DNA from: an uncultured Prevotellaceae bacterium
Lineage (GTDB): Bacteria; Bacteroidota; Bacteroidia; Bacteroidales; Bacteroidaceae
DNA: 64,000 nt
Direction of reading: 5' to 3'
Assembly: GCA_902775605.1 (NCBI GenBank)
Contig: CACYNE010000002.1
Coordinates: forward strand, 142,328 to 206,327
This document shows positions 1 to 8,506 of the stretch, in pieces (positions within the stretch are counted from its first letter, which is position 1; each line of letters begins with the position of its first letter). Below the pieces are notes generated by a model. The model saw only the letters and a program-made list of their open reading frames with translations, was not told where the DNA came from and ran no database searches. Both the position numbers and the translations under genes were made by a program.

Positions 1-639
1 CTGGCATGCGCCGGGGTTGATGGCTTTCAGTTGAGGAATGACGTTCAGTCGGATCTTGTTTCTGATGACATCGGTTTCCAGGTTGCTTGAATCAGTTACG
101 AATGTCTGGTGCTGATGGTCAAGCCATTCTGTAATCTCGCTTCTGCTGACGCAAAGCAGCGGGCGCAGAATGTAGCCGTTGCGTGCCTTGATGCCCGTCA
201 TGCCATGAATGCCCGTTCCGCGAAGCAGGTTCAATAATACCGTTTCAACGGAGTCGTCCTGATGATGAGCCACGCAGATGCCATCGGCCCCCATGTCCTG
301 ACGCAACTGCTCAAAGTATCGGTATCTGAGTTCACGCGCCGCCATCTCAATACTGATCTGATGGGTCTTGGCGAATGTCGTCGTGTCGAAATGAATCCTA
401 TGCAATTCTATTTGCTGTTGCTGACATAAATCGACAACAAAAGCCTCGTCGCGATTACTCTCTTCGCCCCTCAGGTGGAAATTGCAATGAACGGCGTCAA
501 CCTGATAACCCAGTTGGCGCAATACGAGTAACAGACAAACGCTGTCGGCACCACCACTTAGGGCTACCAGATAGCGTTTGTCTTTATCCAGCAAATGCTC
601 TTGCTCTATAAACTGTATTATCGTTTCAAGAAACCTCAA
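1..639 (-). CDS. tilS: tRNA(Ile)-lysidine synthase TilS, 5' part (runs off window)
   Basis: TilS converts the wobble cytidine of tRNA-Ile(CAU) to lysidine, using ATP and lysine, so that the tRNA reads AUA. The visible 213 codons carry the N-type PP-loop ATP pyrophosphatase signature LVALSGGADS near residue 25 and the family segments HHQDDSVETVLLNLLRGTG and GIHGMTGI. The C-terminal domains lie beyond position 1. An in-frame TGA stop two codons upstream forces the start to the TTG at 639-637 or later; TTG gives MRFLETIIQF followed at the right distance by the PP-loop. That TTG lies inside the heptamer array separating this gene from the upstream methyltransferase. Identity is firm; the start is probable. 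Confidence 0.93.
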   Translation of the reverse strand, partial: MRFLETIIQFIEQEHLLDKDKRYLVALSGGADSVCLLLVLRQLGYQVDAVHCNFHLRGEESNRDEAFVVDLCQQQQIELHRIHFDTTTFAKTHQISIEMAARELRYRYFEQLRQDMGADGICVAHHQDDSVETVLLNLLRGTGIHGMTGIKARNGYILRPLLCVSRSEITEWLDHQHQTFVTDSSNLETDVIRNKIRLNVIPQLKAINPGACQ

Positions 640-704
640 ATCTCAAACCTGAATCCTGAATCTTGAATCCTGAATCCTGAATCTTGAATCCTGAATCCTG
701 AATC
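635..704. repeat. Ten-copy heptamer tandem array
   Basis: Ten consecutive 7-bp units run without a gap: CTCAAAT, CTCAAAC, then CTGAATC or TTGAATC eight times. The array fills the whole gap between the methyltransferase stop codon (703-705) and the tilS start, and overlaps both. A related string (CTCAAATCTCAAA) occurs at 8195-8207. Confidence 0.95.
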
Positions 705-1869
705 ATTCCACATAAAGAACCAATCCCTTCAGATACTCACCTTCAGGATGGTAAATATTGATGGGGTGATCGGCAGGCTGGTGCAACTGGTGCAGGATGC
801 GCACCTTTCGCTTGGCGAGTGCTGCTGCCGTGAAGACCGCATTGCGGAAATGCTCCTTGGTGACAACCTGCGAGCAGGAGAAGGTGAACAAGATGCCACC
901 CTTTTCAATCTTCTCGAATGCCTTCTGGTTCAGGCGCGTATATCCCTTGAGGGCGTTGTGAAGAGCGCCTCTGTGCTTGGCGAAGGCAGGCGGGTCGAGG
1001 ATAATCAGGTCGTAACCGCTAATCTTATCCAGATATTTGAATGCGTCTTCACAGAAAGCCTCGTGGCGCGGGTCGTTGGGGAAGTTGAGTTCCACATTTC
1101 GGCGAGTCAGTTCGATGGCTTTGGCAGAACTGTCAACCGAATGAACGGACTTGGCGCCGCCTCTCATGGCGTAGAACGAGAAGCCGCCGGTATAGCAGAA
1201 CATATTCAATACGTTCTTGTCCTTGGCATATTTCTCCAGTAGCGAGCGGTTCTCACGCTGATCCACAAAGAAGCCCGTCTTCTGGCCACGCAGCCAATCC
1301 ACATAGAATTTCAATCCGTTCTCTATGGCAATATTGTTGTCCGTTTCGCCCAGCAGGAATCCGTTCTCAGGTTCCATGAACGACAGAGTCGTCTCGCTCT
1401 TATAATAGATGTTCGAGATGTGGTCCTTCATCACCTTTGCCAGTGCCGAGGCAATGGTATGGCGGGCCAGGTGCATGCCGATGCTGTGTGCCTGCATGAC
1501 GGCGGTGTCTCCATATACATCGATGATGAGACCAGGCAAGAGGTCGCCTTCACCGTGTACCAAACGATAGGCATTGGTCTGGGGATTGTTGGCCAATCCA
1601 ATGGCCAGGCGCATCTGAAGGGCCGACTGAAGACGCGAGGTCCAGAAATCGTCGTCAATCTCCACGTCGTTGAAGGTCAGCACGCGCACGGCAATAGACC
1701 CCTGCTGGAAATGTCCAACAGCGATAAAATCGCCCTTTTCTGTGACCACTCTTACCACCTCTCCTTCCTCAATGTTGTTGTCCAGATGGTGGATGGCACC
1801 AGAGAATATCCAAGGGTGGAAACGGAGTAGGCTTTCTTCTTTGCCTCGTTTGAGATATACTTTATTCAT
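703..1869 (-). CDS. rlmI: Class I SAM-dependent 23S rRNA methyltransferase, RlmI-like
   Basis: Predicted 23S rRNA cytosine-5 methyltransferase of the RlmI family. The 388-residue protein has an N-terminal PUA RNA-binding domain (about residues 2-75), a central linker domain, and a Rossmann methyltransferase domain with the SAM motif CYTGGF (225-230), DPPAFAKH (292-299) and an SCS motif (331-333) supplying the likely catalytic cysteine. Length is normal for the family. The start overlaps the end of the upstream exonuclease gene by 8 bp, so the two are probably translationally coupled, with tilS following after the heptamer array. The exact target base is inferred from the family. Confidence 0.9.
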   Translation of the reverse strand: MNKVYLKRGKEESLLRFHPWIFSGAIHHLDNNIEEGEVVRVVTEKGDFIAVGHFQQGSIAVRVLTFNDVEIDDDFWTSRLQSALQMRLAIGLANNPQTNAYRLVHGEGDLLPGLIIDVYGDTAVMQAHSIGMHLARHTIASALAKVMKDHISNIYYKSETTLSFMEPENGFLLGETDNNIAIENGLKFYVDWLRGQKTGFFVDQRENRSLLEKYAKDKNVLNMFCYTGGFSFYAMRGGAKSVHSVDSSAKAIELTRRNVELNFPNDPRHEAFCEDAFKYLDKISGYDLIILDPPAFAKHRGALHNALKGYTRLNQKAFEKIEKGGILFTFSCSQVVTKEHFRNAVFTAAALAKRKVRILHQLHQPADHPINIYHPEGEYLKGLVLYVE

Positions 1870-2485
1870 TTTCTTTAATTATTAATTCATAATCCTTTGA
1901 CTCCTTGAGTCTTATGATTTCGTTATAAATCATAATGCAGGCCCATGCGTCGGTGGCTGCATACATTTTCTGCTTGTCGCTCAGGATGTCTGCCTCCCAG
2001 TTGCTCAGTTGCTGTCTCTTGCTGATTTTCTGGCCAAACAGGTTGGCATAGAGCTTCTGGAGACTCAAGTCCTCGATGCCCAGTTCGCGCACCATGTCTT
2101 GAATGTCGGTGAAACTGCCTGTTTTGAATTTGCCAATCTTGCTGAGGGCGTTGATGTCATCATGCCATGAGAGGCCAATCTTGGGGATGGTTCTGTCTTC
2201 CAGCAACTTGATGAGCGATGGCGTCAGACCGGTGTGGTTCAGCCTAAACAGGAAACACGTGTCAGGGGTGGACACCTGAAGCAGCGACACTTTGTACTGA
2301 TGGCCACGCTTGAACGAGGGGCGCGTCTCGGTGTCAAAGCCCAGGATGGGTTGCGACAATAGATAACGCACCGCCTTTTCGGTTTCACCTGGCGTTAATA
2401 TGACGATGATCCTCCCCGGAAACTGGACGACGGGAAGCGATGAAATCAAGGTCTTATCGTACTTATTATATATTGTTTTTAGCAT
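1862..2485 (-). CDS. 3'-5' exonuclease, DEDD family (RNase D-like)
   Basis: A 207-residue DEDDy 3'-5' exonuclease. The Exo I motif DTE is at 51-53, an aspartate pair (HDD) near 108-110 fits Exo II, and YAATD at 175-179 is Exo III with its Tyr. It is a single exonuclease domain without the HRDC domains of full RNase D, as in other short Bacteroidales members. The substrate (RNA processing or DNA) cannot be told from sequence. It is first in a minus-strand operon with the rRNA methyltransferase and tilS, suggesting an RNA-related role. Confidence 0.85.
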   Translation of the reverse strand: MLKTIYNKYDKTLISSLPVVQFPGRIIVILTPGETEKAVRYLLSQPILGFDTETRPSFKRGHQYKVSLLQVSTPDTCFLFRLNHTGLTPSLIKLLEDRTIPKIGLSWHDDINALSKIGKFKTGSFTDIQDMVRELGIEDLSLQKLYANLFGQKISKRQQLSNWEADILSDKQKMYAATDAWACIMIYNEIIRLKESKDYELIIKENE

Positions 2486-2505
2486 GCTATTATCTTTTCG
2501 TGGTG

Positions 2506-2564
2506 CAAAAATACAAAAAAAATGTGATTTTATGATGATAACTGATTTTTTTCCGCTAATTTTG
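2506..2564. promoter_or_regulatory. Divergent promoters, exonuclease operon and ftsK
   Basis: A minus-strand -7 box TATTTTTG (2513-2506) lies 20 nt before the exonuclease start. A plus-strand box TAATTTTG (2557-2564) lies 28 nt before ftsK. Both are followed by CA, as is typical of Bacteroidetes promoters. Neither has a clear TTTG at -33. Confidence 0.6.
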
Positions 2565-2592
2565 CAGAATAATTTAATGAAATCGACATTTA

Positions 2593-5067
2593 ATGGCTAA
2601 GAAAAAGAATAAGAAAACGATATCGCAATCATCCAGTCCTTCGGTATTAGAGTCTCTGGGATTGCATCACACATTGCAGATATTTCAGAACGAGCGGTTG
2701 CATTTCTTCTTGGGAATGCTTCTTTTCGCTTTCTCCATCTGTCTGACGTGGGCCTTCGTCTCGTATTTCACGACGGGGGCTGCCGACCTGAGTATTATTG
2801 AGAACCTGCAGGAGGACGATTTGGCTAACGAACCACAGAAATTCGGGAATACGGTTGGCAGTTTAGGTGCCTATGCCGCCTATTTCTTCCTGAACAAGTG
2901 CTTTGGCGTTGCCTCTTTTGGCGTCTCCCTGTTGCTGTTCTTGCTCTCTTTGGTTTTGATGAAGGCCTACAGACCGCCATTGCTCAAGTGGTTTATCGCT
3001 GTGTCATTGGTGATGGAATGGCTTTCCGTGACGTTGGCCAAGTTTGCTACCCCATTTTTCCCAACATTGCACTTCTGCCCGGGCGGTGAGCACGGCCTGT
3101 TTGTGTGCAATTACCTGGAGCGTTATGTGGGAAGCCCGGGCTTGGTGGCCATATTGATTGTGGTGGCCATCCTCTTCTTGATGTATGTGAGCTCTGAGAC
3201 GATAGTGATGATTCGTAAGATGCTGAATCCCATGCGTTTTGTCGAGAAGGTGAAGTTTACGATTACCAATTCCGACAAGTCGGATGCTGACACCACGTCG
3301 TCTTATGATTCCCTGATTAAGACGCAAGAGGACCCCGAGGTCTTTGATGATCCCATGACGCAAACGGTGGATTTCGACAATAATTCGACCGTGAATAATC
3401 AGGTGGTTAATGATGAGAAGGAGACAAAGGACCGTCCTGCTCGTCAGGACAACGCTGCCGACCCAGGCATGACTATCGAGGTGGCCAACGAAGAGGAGAA
3501 GGCCGACTCCAGCGATGTCAGTCAGGTGGCTTTGGAGGATATGGAGCCCTATGACCCCAAGCGCGATTTGGAGAACTACCACTATCCGACGCTCGATTTG
3601 CTGAAGGCCTATGAGTCTGACGGAAAGCCGTATATTGATATGGAGGAGCAGACGGCCAACAAGAACCGAATTATCGAGGTGCTCCGCACGTTTGGCATCG
3701 AGATCAGCAGCATCAAGGCCACCGTTGGTCCCACCATTACGCTTTACGAGATTACGCCTGCCCAGGGAGTGCGCATCTCTAAGATTCGCGGATTGGAGGA
3801 TGATATTGCTCTGAGCCTGAAGGCGCTGGGCATTCGTATCATCGCGCCCATTCCCGGCAAGGGCACCATTGGTATTGAGGTGCCGAATGCTAAGGCAAAC
3901 ATTGTGTCGATGGAATCTATCCTGAACTCGAAGAAGTTTCAGGAGACCACCATGGATCTGCCTTGCGCCATGGGTAAGACCATCACCAACGAGGTCTTTA
4001 TGTTCGACCTCGCCAAGGCTCCTCACCTCTTGGTGGCTGGTGCCACAGGTCAGGGTAAGTCTGTCGGTTTGAATGCCATCCTCACATCTTTATTATATAA
4101 GAAGCATCCTGCCGAGATGAAGATTGTGCTGGTTGACCCCAAGATGGTTGAGTTTAGCATCTATGCGAAGATTGCCAATCACTTTCTGGCAAAGGTGCCC
4201 GATGACAATGCCTCGCCGATTATCACCGACACGACGAAGGTTATCCGCACGCTGCAGTCTCTTTGCGTGGAGATGGATGCCCGCTACGAGTTGCTGATGG
4301 CTGCCGGCGAACGTAATATCAAGGACTATAACCGCAAGTTCATCGCCCGCAAACTGAATCCTGAGAAGGGACACAAGTATATGCCTTATATCGTTGTTGT
4401 TATCGACGAGTATGGTGATCTGATTATGACGGCGGGCAGAGAGATTGAGCTGCCCATAGCACGTATCGCCCAGAAGGCCCGCGCCGTGGGCATCCACATG
4501 ATTATTGCCACCCAGCGTCCTACGACGAACATCATTACTGGTACGATTAAGGCCAACTTCCCCGCCCGTATCGCCTTCAAGGTGTCGCAGGGCATCGACT
4601 CGAAGACTATTCTCGACCGCATGGGTGCTCAGCAACTCATTGGTCGTGGTGACATGCTCTATCTGCAGGGCACCGACCCTGTGCGTGTGCAATGTGCCTT
4701 TGTCGATACGCCCGAGGTGGATGATATCAACCAGTTCATCGCTCAGCAGCAGGGCTATCTGGAGCCTTACGAATTGCCCGAACCGCCGGTGGGCGAGTCG
4801 GATGGTGTCAGCTCTGGCAGCAACGAGGTCGACATGAGTCATCTGGATCCCATGTTCGATGATGCAGCCCGTCTCATCGTTCGCGAACAGAGTGGTTCTA
4901 CGAGCTTGATTCAGCGCAAGTTTGCCATCGGTTACAACCGTGCCGGCCGACTGATGGACCAGTTGGAGAAGGCGGGCATCGTGGGTCAGGCTCACGGCTC
5001 AAAGCCACGCGAGGTGCTGATTCAGGACGATATGAGTCTGGAGAATTTGTTGAATTCATTAAAATAA
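2593..5067 (+). CDS. ftsK: DNA translocase FtsK/SpoIIIE
   Basis: Septum-anchored ATPase that pumps chromosomal DNA during division. The 824 residues contain four hydrophobic segments in the N-terminal 200 residues (about 37-59, 92-126, 133-152, 182-200), an acidic linker (about 215-335), the translocase alpha/beta domains with Walker A GATGQGKSVG near 482 and Walker B VVVIDEYGD near 600, and a C-terminal winged-helix gamma domain (about 745-815) that would read KOPS-like polar sequences. Two long open frames opposite this gene (3004-4026 and 4093-4995) are shadows. It heads a plus-strand run with lolA 10 bp downstream. Confidence 0.96.
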   Translation: MAKKKNKKTISQSSSPSVLESLGLHHTLQIFQNERLHFFLGMLLFAFSICLTWAFVSYFTTGAADLSIIENLQEDDLANEPQKFGNTVGSLGAYAAYFFLNKCFGVASFGVSLLLFLLSLVLMKAYRPPLLKWFIAVSLVMEWLSVTLAKFATPFFPTLHFCPGGEHGLFVCNYLERYVGSPGLVAILIVVAILFLMYVSSETIVMIRKMLNPMRFVEKVKFTITNSDKSDADTTSSYDSLIKTQEDPEVFDDPMTQTVDFDNNSTVNNQVVNDEKETKDRPARQDNAADPGMTIEVANEEEKADSSDVSQVALEDMEPYDPKRDLENYHYPTLDLLKAYESDGKPYIDMEEQTANKNRIIEVLRTFGIEISSIKATVGPTITLYEITPAQGVRISKIRGLEDDIALSLKALGIRIIAPIPGKGTIGIEVPNAKANIVSMESILNSKKFQETTMDLPCAMGKTITNEVFMFDLAKAPHLLVAGATGQGKSVGLNAILTSLLYKKHPAEMKIVLVDPKMVEFSIYAKIANHFLAKVPDDNASPIITDTTKVIRTLQSLCVEMDARYELLMAAGERNIKDYNRKFIARKLNPEKGHKYMPYIVVVIDEYGDLIMTAGREIELPIARIAQKARAVGIHMIIATQRPTTNIITGTIKANFPARIAFKVSQGIDSKTILDRMGAQQLIGRGDMLYLQGTDPVRVQCAFVDTPEVDDINQFIAQQQGYLEPYELPEPPVGESDGVSSGSNEVDMSHLDPMFDDAARLIVREQSGSTSLIQRKFAIGYNRAGRLMDQLEKAGIVGQAHGSKPREVLIQDDMSLENLLNSLK

Positions 5068-5077
5068 TGTAGGATAT

Positions 5078-5680
5078 ATGAAAAGATTGTTTTTGACTTT
5101 CACGCTGCTCGTGGGCAGTTGTTTGCTTGGTTATGCACAGGATGCAAAGACTGTTTTGGACAAATGTGCAGCCTCCATCAGTTCAAAGAATGGTGTTCAA
5201 GCGGATTTTTCCATGAACAGCGCCCAGTATGGCAACTCGTCTGGCATGATTTCTGTGAAGGGAAAGATGTTCACAGCCACCACTTCTATGGCTACATTAT
5301 GGTTCGACGGAAAGACGTTGTGGACATATATGACAAACAATGACGAGGTGAATGTGACCAATCCCTCTGAGTCTCAGTTGCAGGTGATGAATCCCTACAA
5401 CTTCATTAACATGTATAAGAAGGGCTATCGCTACACGATGACCCAGTCGGCCAATGCCTATCAGGTGCATCTCACCGCCACTGATGCCTCAAAGCGCGTC
5501 AGCGAGATGTTTATTACTGTTGACAAGAAGACCTATCATCCCACAGAGGTGAAGCTGCTGCAGAAGCAGAAGTGGACCACCTTTACGATTAAGAACCTGA
5601 AGGTTGCCAATCTGAGCGATGCCACCTTTAGATTTAATTCCAAAGATTTCCCTTCAGCAGAAGTCATAGACCTTAGATAA
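5078..5680 (+). CDS. lolA: LolA-like outer-membrane lipoprotein carrier protein
   Basis: A 200-residue secreted protein. The N-terminal signal peptide MKRLFLTFTLLVGSC... is cleaved probably after GYA. The rest fits the LolA fold: a half-barrel of repeated strands that shields the acyl chains of lipoproteins crossing the periplasm. The family arrangement of a helix with DKCAASI, the W-F-DGKTLW turn and late VKLL..K-W strands is visible. The gene lies 10 bp after ftsK and 2 bp before the next gene, so it is cotranscribed. ftsK-lolA adjacency is common in bacteria, which supports the call. Confidence 0.88.
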   Translation: MKRLFLTFTLLVGSCLLGYAQDAKTVLDKCAASISSKNGVQADFSMNSAQYGNSSGMISVKGKMFTATTSMATLWFDGKTLWTYMTNNDEVNVTNPSESQLQVMNPYNFINMYKKGYRYTMTQSANAYQVHLTATDASKRVSEMFITVDKKTYHPTEVKLLQKQKWTTFTIKNLKVANLSDATFRFNSKDFPSAEVIDLR

Positions 5681-5682
5681 CA

Positions 5683-7167
5683 ATGAACCGCTGGAAATTA
5701 CTCCTTTTGCTGCGCAAACAAGGCAACCTGGCCTTGCGTCGCAGTCCTGCCTTTGAGCAGAGTGTCGTAGCTCGTGTCATGATGGTGATTGGTGCGGGCT
5801 TTATGATTATCTATCTGATTTTCCTTGGCACCATGATGGCCATGCCTGCCTCAGAGTCACACTCCTACACGTTGCTCTTGGCCATGATGCCCTTGTGGCT
5901 CGCCATCGATTTCGGCTCGCGTTTTGCCGTCCAGCAAACGCCGGCCATGATGGTAAAGCCATTCCTATTGCAGCCCATGCCTTTCCATTCAGTCATCGAG
6001 ACCTTCCTGCTGAACACCCTTCTGGCTGGCTTCAACTGGGTTTGGCTTGCGCTCTATCTGCCTTATGCCGTTATCGTGTTCTTCGGAGGCGCATCGCTGT
6101 CGGTGGCTCTGCTCATTGTCTTCTGTGGATTGGTAATGACCATGGCCAACAGTCAGTTCTACCTGATTGTTCGCACCTTGGCCGCCCGCTTCGTCCTGTG
6201 GTGGGCTCTTCCCTTCTTGGTCTTCGGCGCGTTCTGGTTGCCGCTGGTTGTCAATGAAGACCTGTTTGACCATCAGATGGACTTTATCTGCGACTTTACC
6301 TCCACCTGGTTCTTTGCGCTCTTCAGCGTGGCGCTCCTTGCTGGTCTGTTCTGGCTGAATCGCTGGCTGCAGTTCCGTTTTGTGCGTGAGGAGATTATGA
6401 AGCAGGAAAAGAAAGAGGCAGCCATGAAGAAAGTCTATCAATACACCTTCCTGGAGCGCTTCGGACAGACGGGCGAATACCTGAAGCTCGAGCTGAAATC
6501 CATTTTCCGCAACAAGGCCATCAGGTCGCGCGTCATCATGAGTCTCACGCTGATAACGGTTCTCACGCTGATGATTTCCTACACATCGGCCTATGACAAC
6601 CGAATGATGCTCAACTTCTGGTGCCTCTATTGCTTCGGCTTGTATGGCATGACTACGCTTGTCAAGATTATTTGTCCGGAGGGAAACTATATCGACCTCT
6701 TGATGACGCACAAGGAGAATATCCTGTCGCTGCTCAAGGCCAAGTATTATTTCCATGTGGCCATTCTGATAGTGCCGCTGTTGCTGATGCTGCCCGCCGT
6801 TATTGCCGGCAAGTTCTCATTGCTCATGATGGCAGCCTATCTGTTCTTGTGCAGCGGACTTCTCTATTTCATGCTGTTCCAGTTGGCTGTCTATAACAAG
6901 CAGACCCTTCCCCTTAATCAGAAGATTACAGGAAAGAACAATGCAGAGAATGGCGTGCAGTTGATTATCGTAATGGTTGGAATGTTCTCTCCGCTGGTCT
7001 TGGTGGCGCTGTTCATCATCCTGTTCGACGAGAACACCGCCTATATCCTCTTGGCCATCATCGGCCTCGTCATCACGCTGTTGCATCCCATCTGGCTGCG
7101 TCATATCTATAAGCGCATGATGCTTAGAAAATATGACAACCTGGAAGGTTTCCACGCTTCACGTTAA
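5683..7167 (+). CDS. DUF5687 family polytopic membrane protein
   Basis: A 494-residue integral membrane protein with about ten hydrophobic helices. A charged cytosolic stretch (about 235-275, rich in Lys and Glu) lies in the middle. Overall layout and N-terminal sequence (MNRWKLLLLLRKQGNLALRRSP) match DUF5687, a Bacteroidetes family that resembles ABC-transporter permease subunits of the export type. No ATPase partner sits next to it here. It is in the ftsK-lolA operon, 2 bp after lolA. Function is unknown; a membrane export role is inference. Confidence 0.8.
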   Translation: MNRWKLLLLLRKQGNLALRRSPAFEQSVVARVMMVIGAGFMIIYLIFLGTMMAMPASESHSYTLLLAMMPLWLAIDFGSRFAVQQTPAMMVKPFLLQPMPFHSVIETFLLNTLLAGFNWVWLALYLPYAVIVFFGGASLSVALLIVFCGLVMTMANSQFYLIVRTLAARFVLWWALPFLVFGAFWLPLVVNEDLFDHQMDFICDFTSTWFFALFSVALLAGLFWLNRWLQFRFVREEIMKQEKKEAAMKKVYQYTFLERFGQTGEYLKLELKSIFRNKAIRSRVIMSLTLITVLTLMISYTSAYDNRMMLNFWCLYCFGLYGMTTLVKIICPEGNYIDLLMTHKENILSLLKAKYYFHVAILIVPLLLMLPAVIAGKFSLLMMAAYLFLCSGLLYFMLFQLAVYNKQTLPLNQKITGKNNAENGVQLIIVMVGMFSPLVLVALFIILFDENTAYILLAIIGLVITLLHPIWLRHIYKRMMLRKYDNLEGFHASR

Positions 7168-7187
7168 TTACGCAATCAATAAGACTG

Positions 7188-7757
7188 ATGGAGCAAGAAC
7201 AAGAAATTGGCCGCAAGGTGGCCATAGATATTGTCAAGGCGAATCAATTTTCCTTGACCATTATGGTGGTATTAGTCGTTGTTTTGTTTGTGCCCTTCTT
7301 TCTGATATGGTGGGACAGTAAGCCGCTGGATCAACTGTTTGATGGTTCTTGGGACTGGGTTTCCTCCTTCGTTTATGTCATGATTGGTATCGTGCTTCAC
7401 GAGCTGATTCATGGCCTCACCTGGGCTTGCTATACAAAGAGTGGCTGGAAGAGCATCAGTTTCGGCGTGATGTGGAAAATGCTGACTCCCTATTGTCATT
7501 GCAACGAGCCTATGCACATCCACAGCTATATGATGGGTGCCATGATGCCCTGCATCGTCCTGGGCGTCATCCCCGCCATAGTCTCCTTCTTCATCGGCAG
7601 CTTTCTCATGCTGGCCTGGGGTGCATTCTTCATAGCCTCGGCGGCAGGTGACATCTGGATGACGTGGCTGCTGACCAAGGAGAATTCCAATAGCATGGTT
7701 CTCGATCATCCTTCTGAAGCAGGATTCTATATCATTGATGAGGATGAGAAATCGTAA
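7188..7757 (+). CDS. DUF3267 putative zincin-type membrane protein
   Basis: A 189-residue membrane protein with hydrophobic segments near 22-42, 58-72, 112-140 and 143-165. A zinc-metallopeptidase-like motif HELIH lies at 71-75 at the end of the second segment, the signature of DUF3267. Cys and His residues at 103-112 (CHCNEPMHIH) could supply further metal ligands. It is the last gene of the ftsK-lolA-DUF5687 run, 20 bp after DUF5687. Substrate unknown; peptidase activity is inferred from the motif only. Confidence 0.75.
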   Translation: MEQEQEIGRKVAIDIVKANQFSLTIMVVLVVVLFVPFFLIWWDSKPLDQLFDGSWDWVSSFVYVMIGIVLHELIHGLTWACYTKSGWKSISFGVMWKMLTPYCHCNEPMHIHSYMMGAMMPCIVLGVIPAIVSFFIGSFLMLAWGAFFIASAAGDIWMTWLLTKENSNSMVLDHPSEAGFYIIDEDEKS

Positions 7758-8389
7758 CCCACAGGCTATGGCTTTTTCTCGATTGATTTAAAAGAGCACG
7801 AATGCCGGCTTCTCAACGTTCTTTTTCGTCCTTTTTTGCTGCCTCCGGAGTCTGCACGTGTTAGGTCCCAGGAGTCTGCACGTGTAGGCTCGGAGAGGCT
7901 GCAAATGCAGGCCCGAATCGCCCATCAGATTGGCCATTATGGCCATCGGTTCCTTCCAAATGAGGTCGAGATACTGAAATTCTGCACCGCTGATGTGTGC
8001 GCCAAATACAGGGAAAAGTATCGGAAAAAGGGGTTCACGCATAGCTTTTGAGGCCTGTTAGAGCAGTAATTTGATACATTCTGTGCCTTTTGAAGGCTTT
8101 GGCATAGCTAGAGCGGTTATATTGAAAATATTGTAAGTCATTGCTTTTTAGATAATTACATTGTTATTAATACTGATAAATTGTACTTAGCTATCTCAAA
8201 TCTCAAATCTCAGTTGTTTTTTTAAGGTACCCCCACATCTCATCCTTATATATATAATATATATCTATATATTTAATAATCAATAAGTTACGAAGACTAT
8301 AAGAGCTGAATTCGATGTTGATGGTCCCTTTTTTTTGAACTGAGATTTGAGATAACTGAGATTTTCACATAGGCATCCATGAAACATGC
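7758..8389. other. Gene-poor, repeat-bearing intergenic stretch
   Basis: No convincing gene lies here. From 7847 there are two near-identical ~24-bp units (GGAGTCTGCACGTGT...), with a weaker third from about 7894. A perfect 7-bp-arm palindrome (TGGCCAT/ATGGCCA) is at 7931-7945. Overlapping open frames exist on both strands (plus 7836-8051, 71 codons; minus 7788-8042, 84 codons). Neither has a promoter box or a recognised domain, so I treat the block as a possible interspersed repeat rather than a gene. From 8100 the DNA turns very AT-rich. Confidence 0.5.
8200..8353. repeat. 16-bp inverted repeat flanking an AT-rich core
   Basis: ATCTCAAATCTCAGTT (8200-8215) and its exact reverse complement (8338-8353) flank about 122 bp that begins and ends with T-runs and contains a long TA-alternating stretch. 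The arms belong to the same heptamer family as the array at 635-704. It could be a miniature element or a cruciform; no coding capacity. Confidence 0.8.
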
Positions 8390-8421
8390 AAAAAAAATAA
8401 ACGCTCACGGTCGGTGAGCGT
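8390..8421 (-). terminator. Rho-independent terminator of pheS
   Basis: The 8-bp stem ACGCTCAC/GTGAGCGT (8401-8408, 8414-8421) has a 5-nt loop and is followed on the minus strand by a run of eight T (8397-8390). It lies about 90 nt after the pheS stop. Confidence 0.88.
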
Positions 8422-8506
8422 CTATTAAAATATTGGTGTAAGATAGATAATTAGCGGCTGAAGGGAGTTTTTTATGTTGATAGATAAATCACTTGTGCCT
8501 GTGAAA

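Noticed and set aside
3004-4995. Two long open frames (340 and 300 codons) antisense to ftsK
   Set aside because: They mirror the ftsK codons, are rich in His/Leu/Arg with no domain, signal or promoter; ftsK itself is certain.
5989-6756. 255-codon frame antisense to the DUF5687 gene
   Set aside because: Composition (Glu/Gln/His-rich) is that of a reverse-complemented membrane protein; no start context or promoter.
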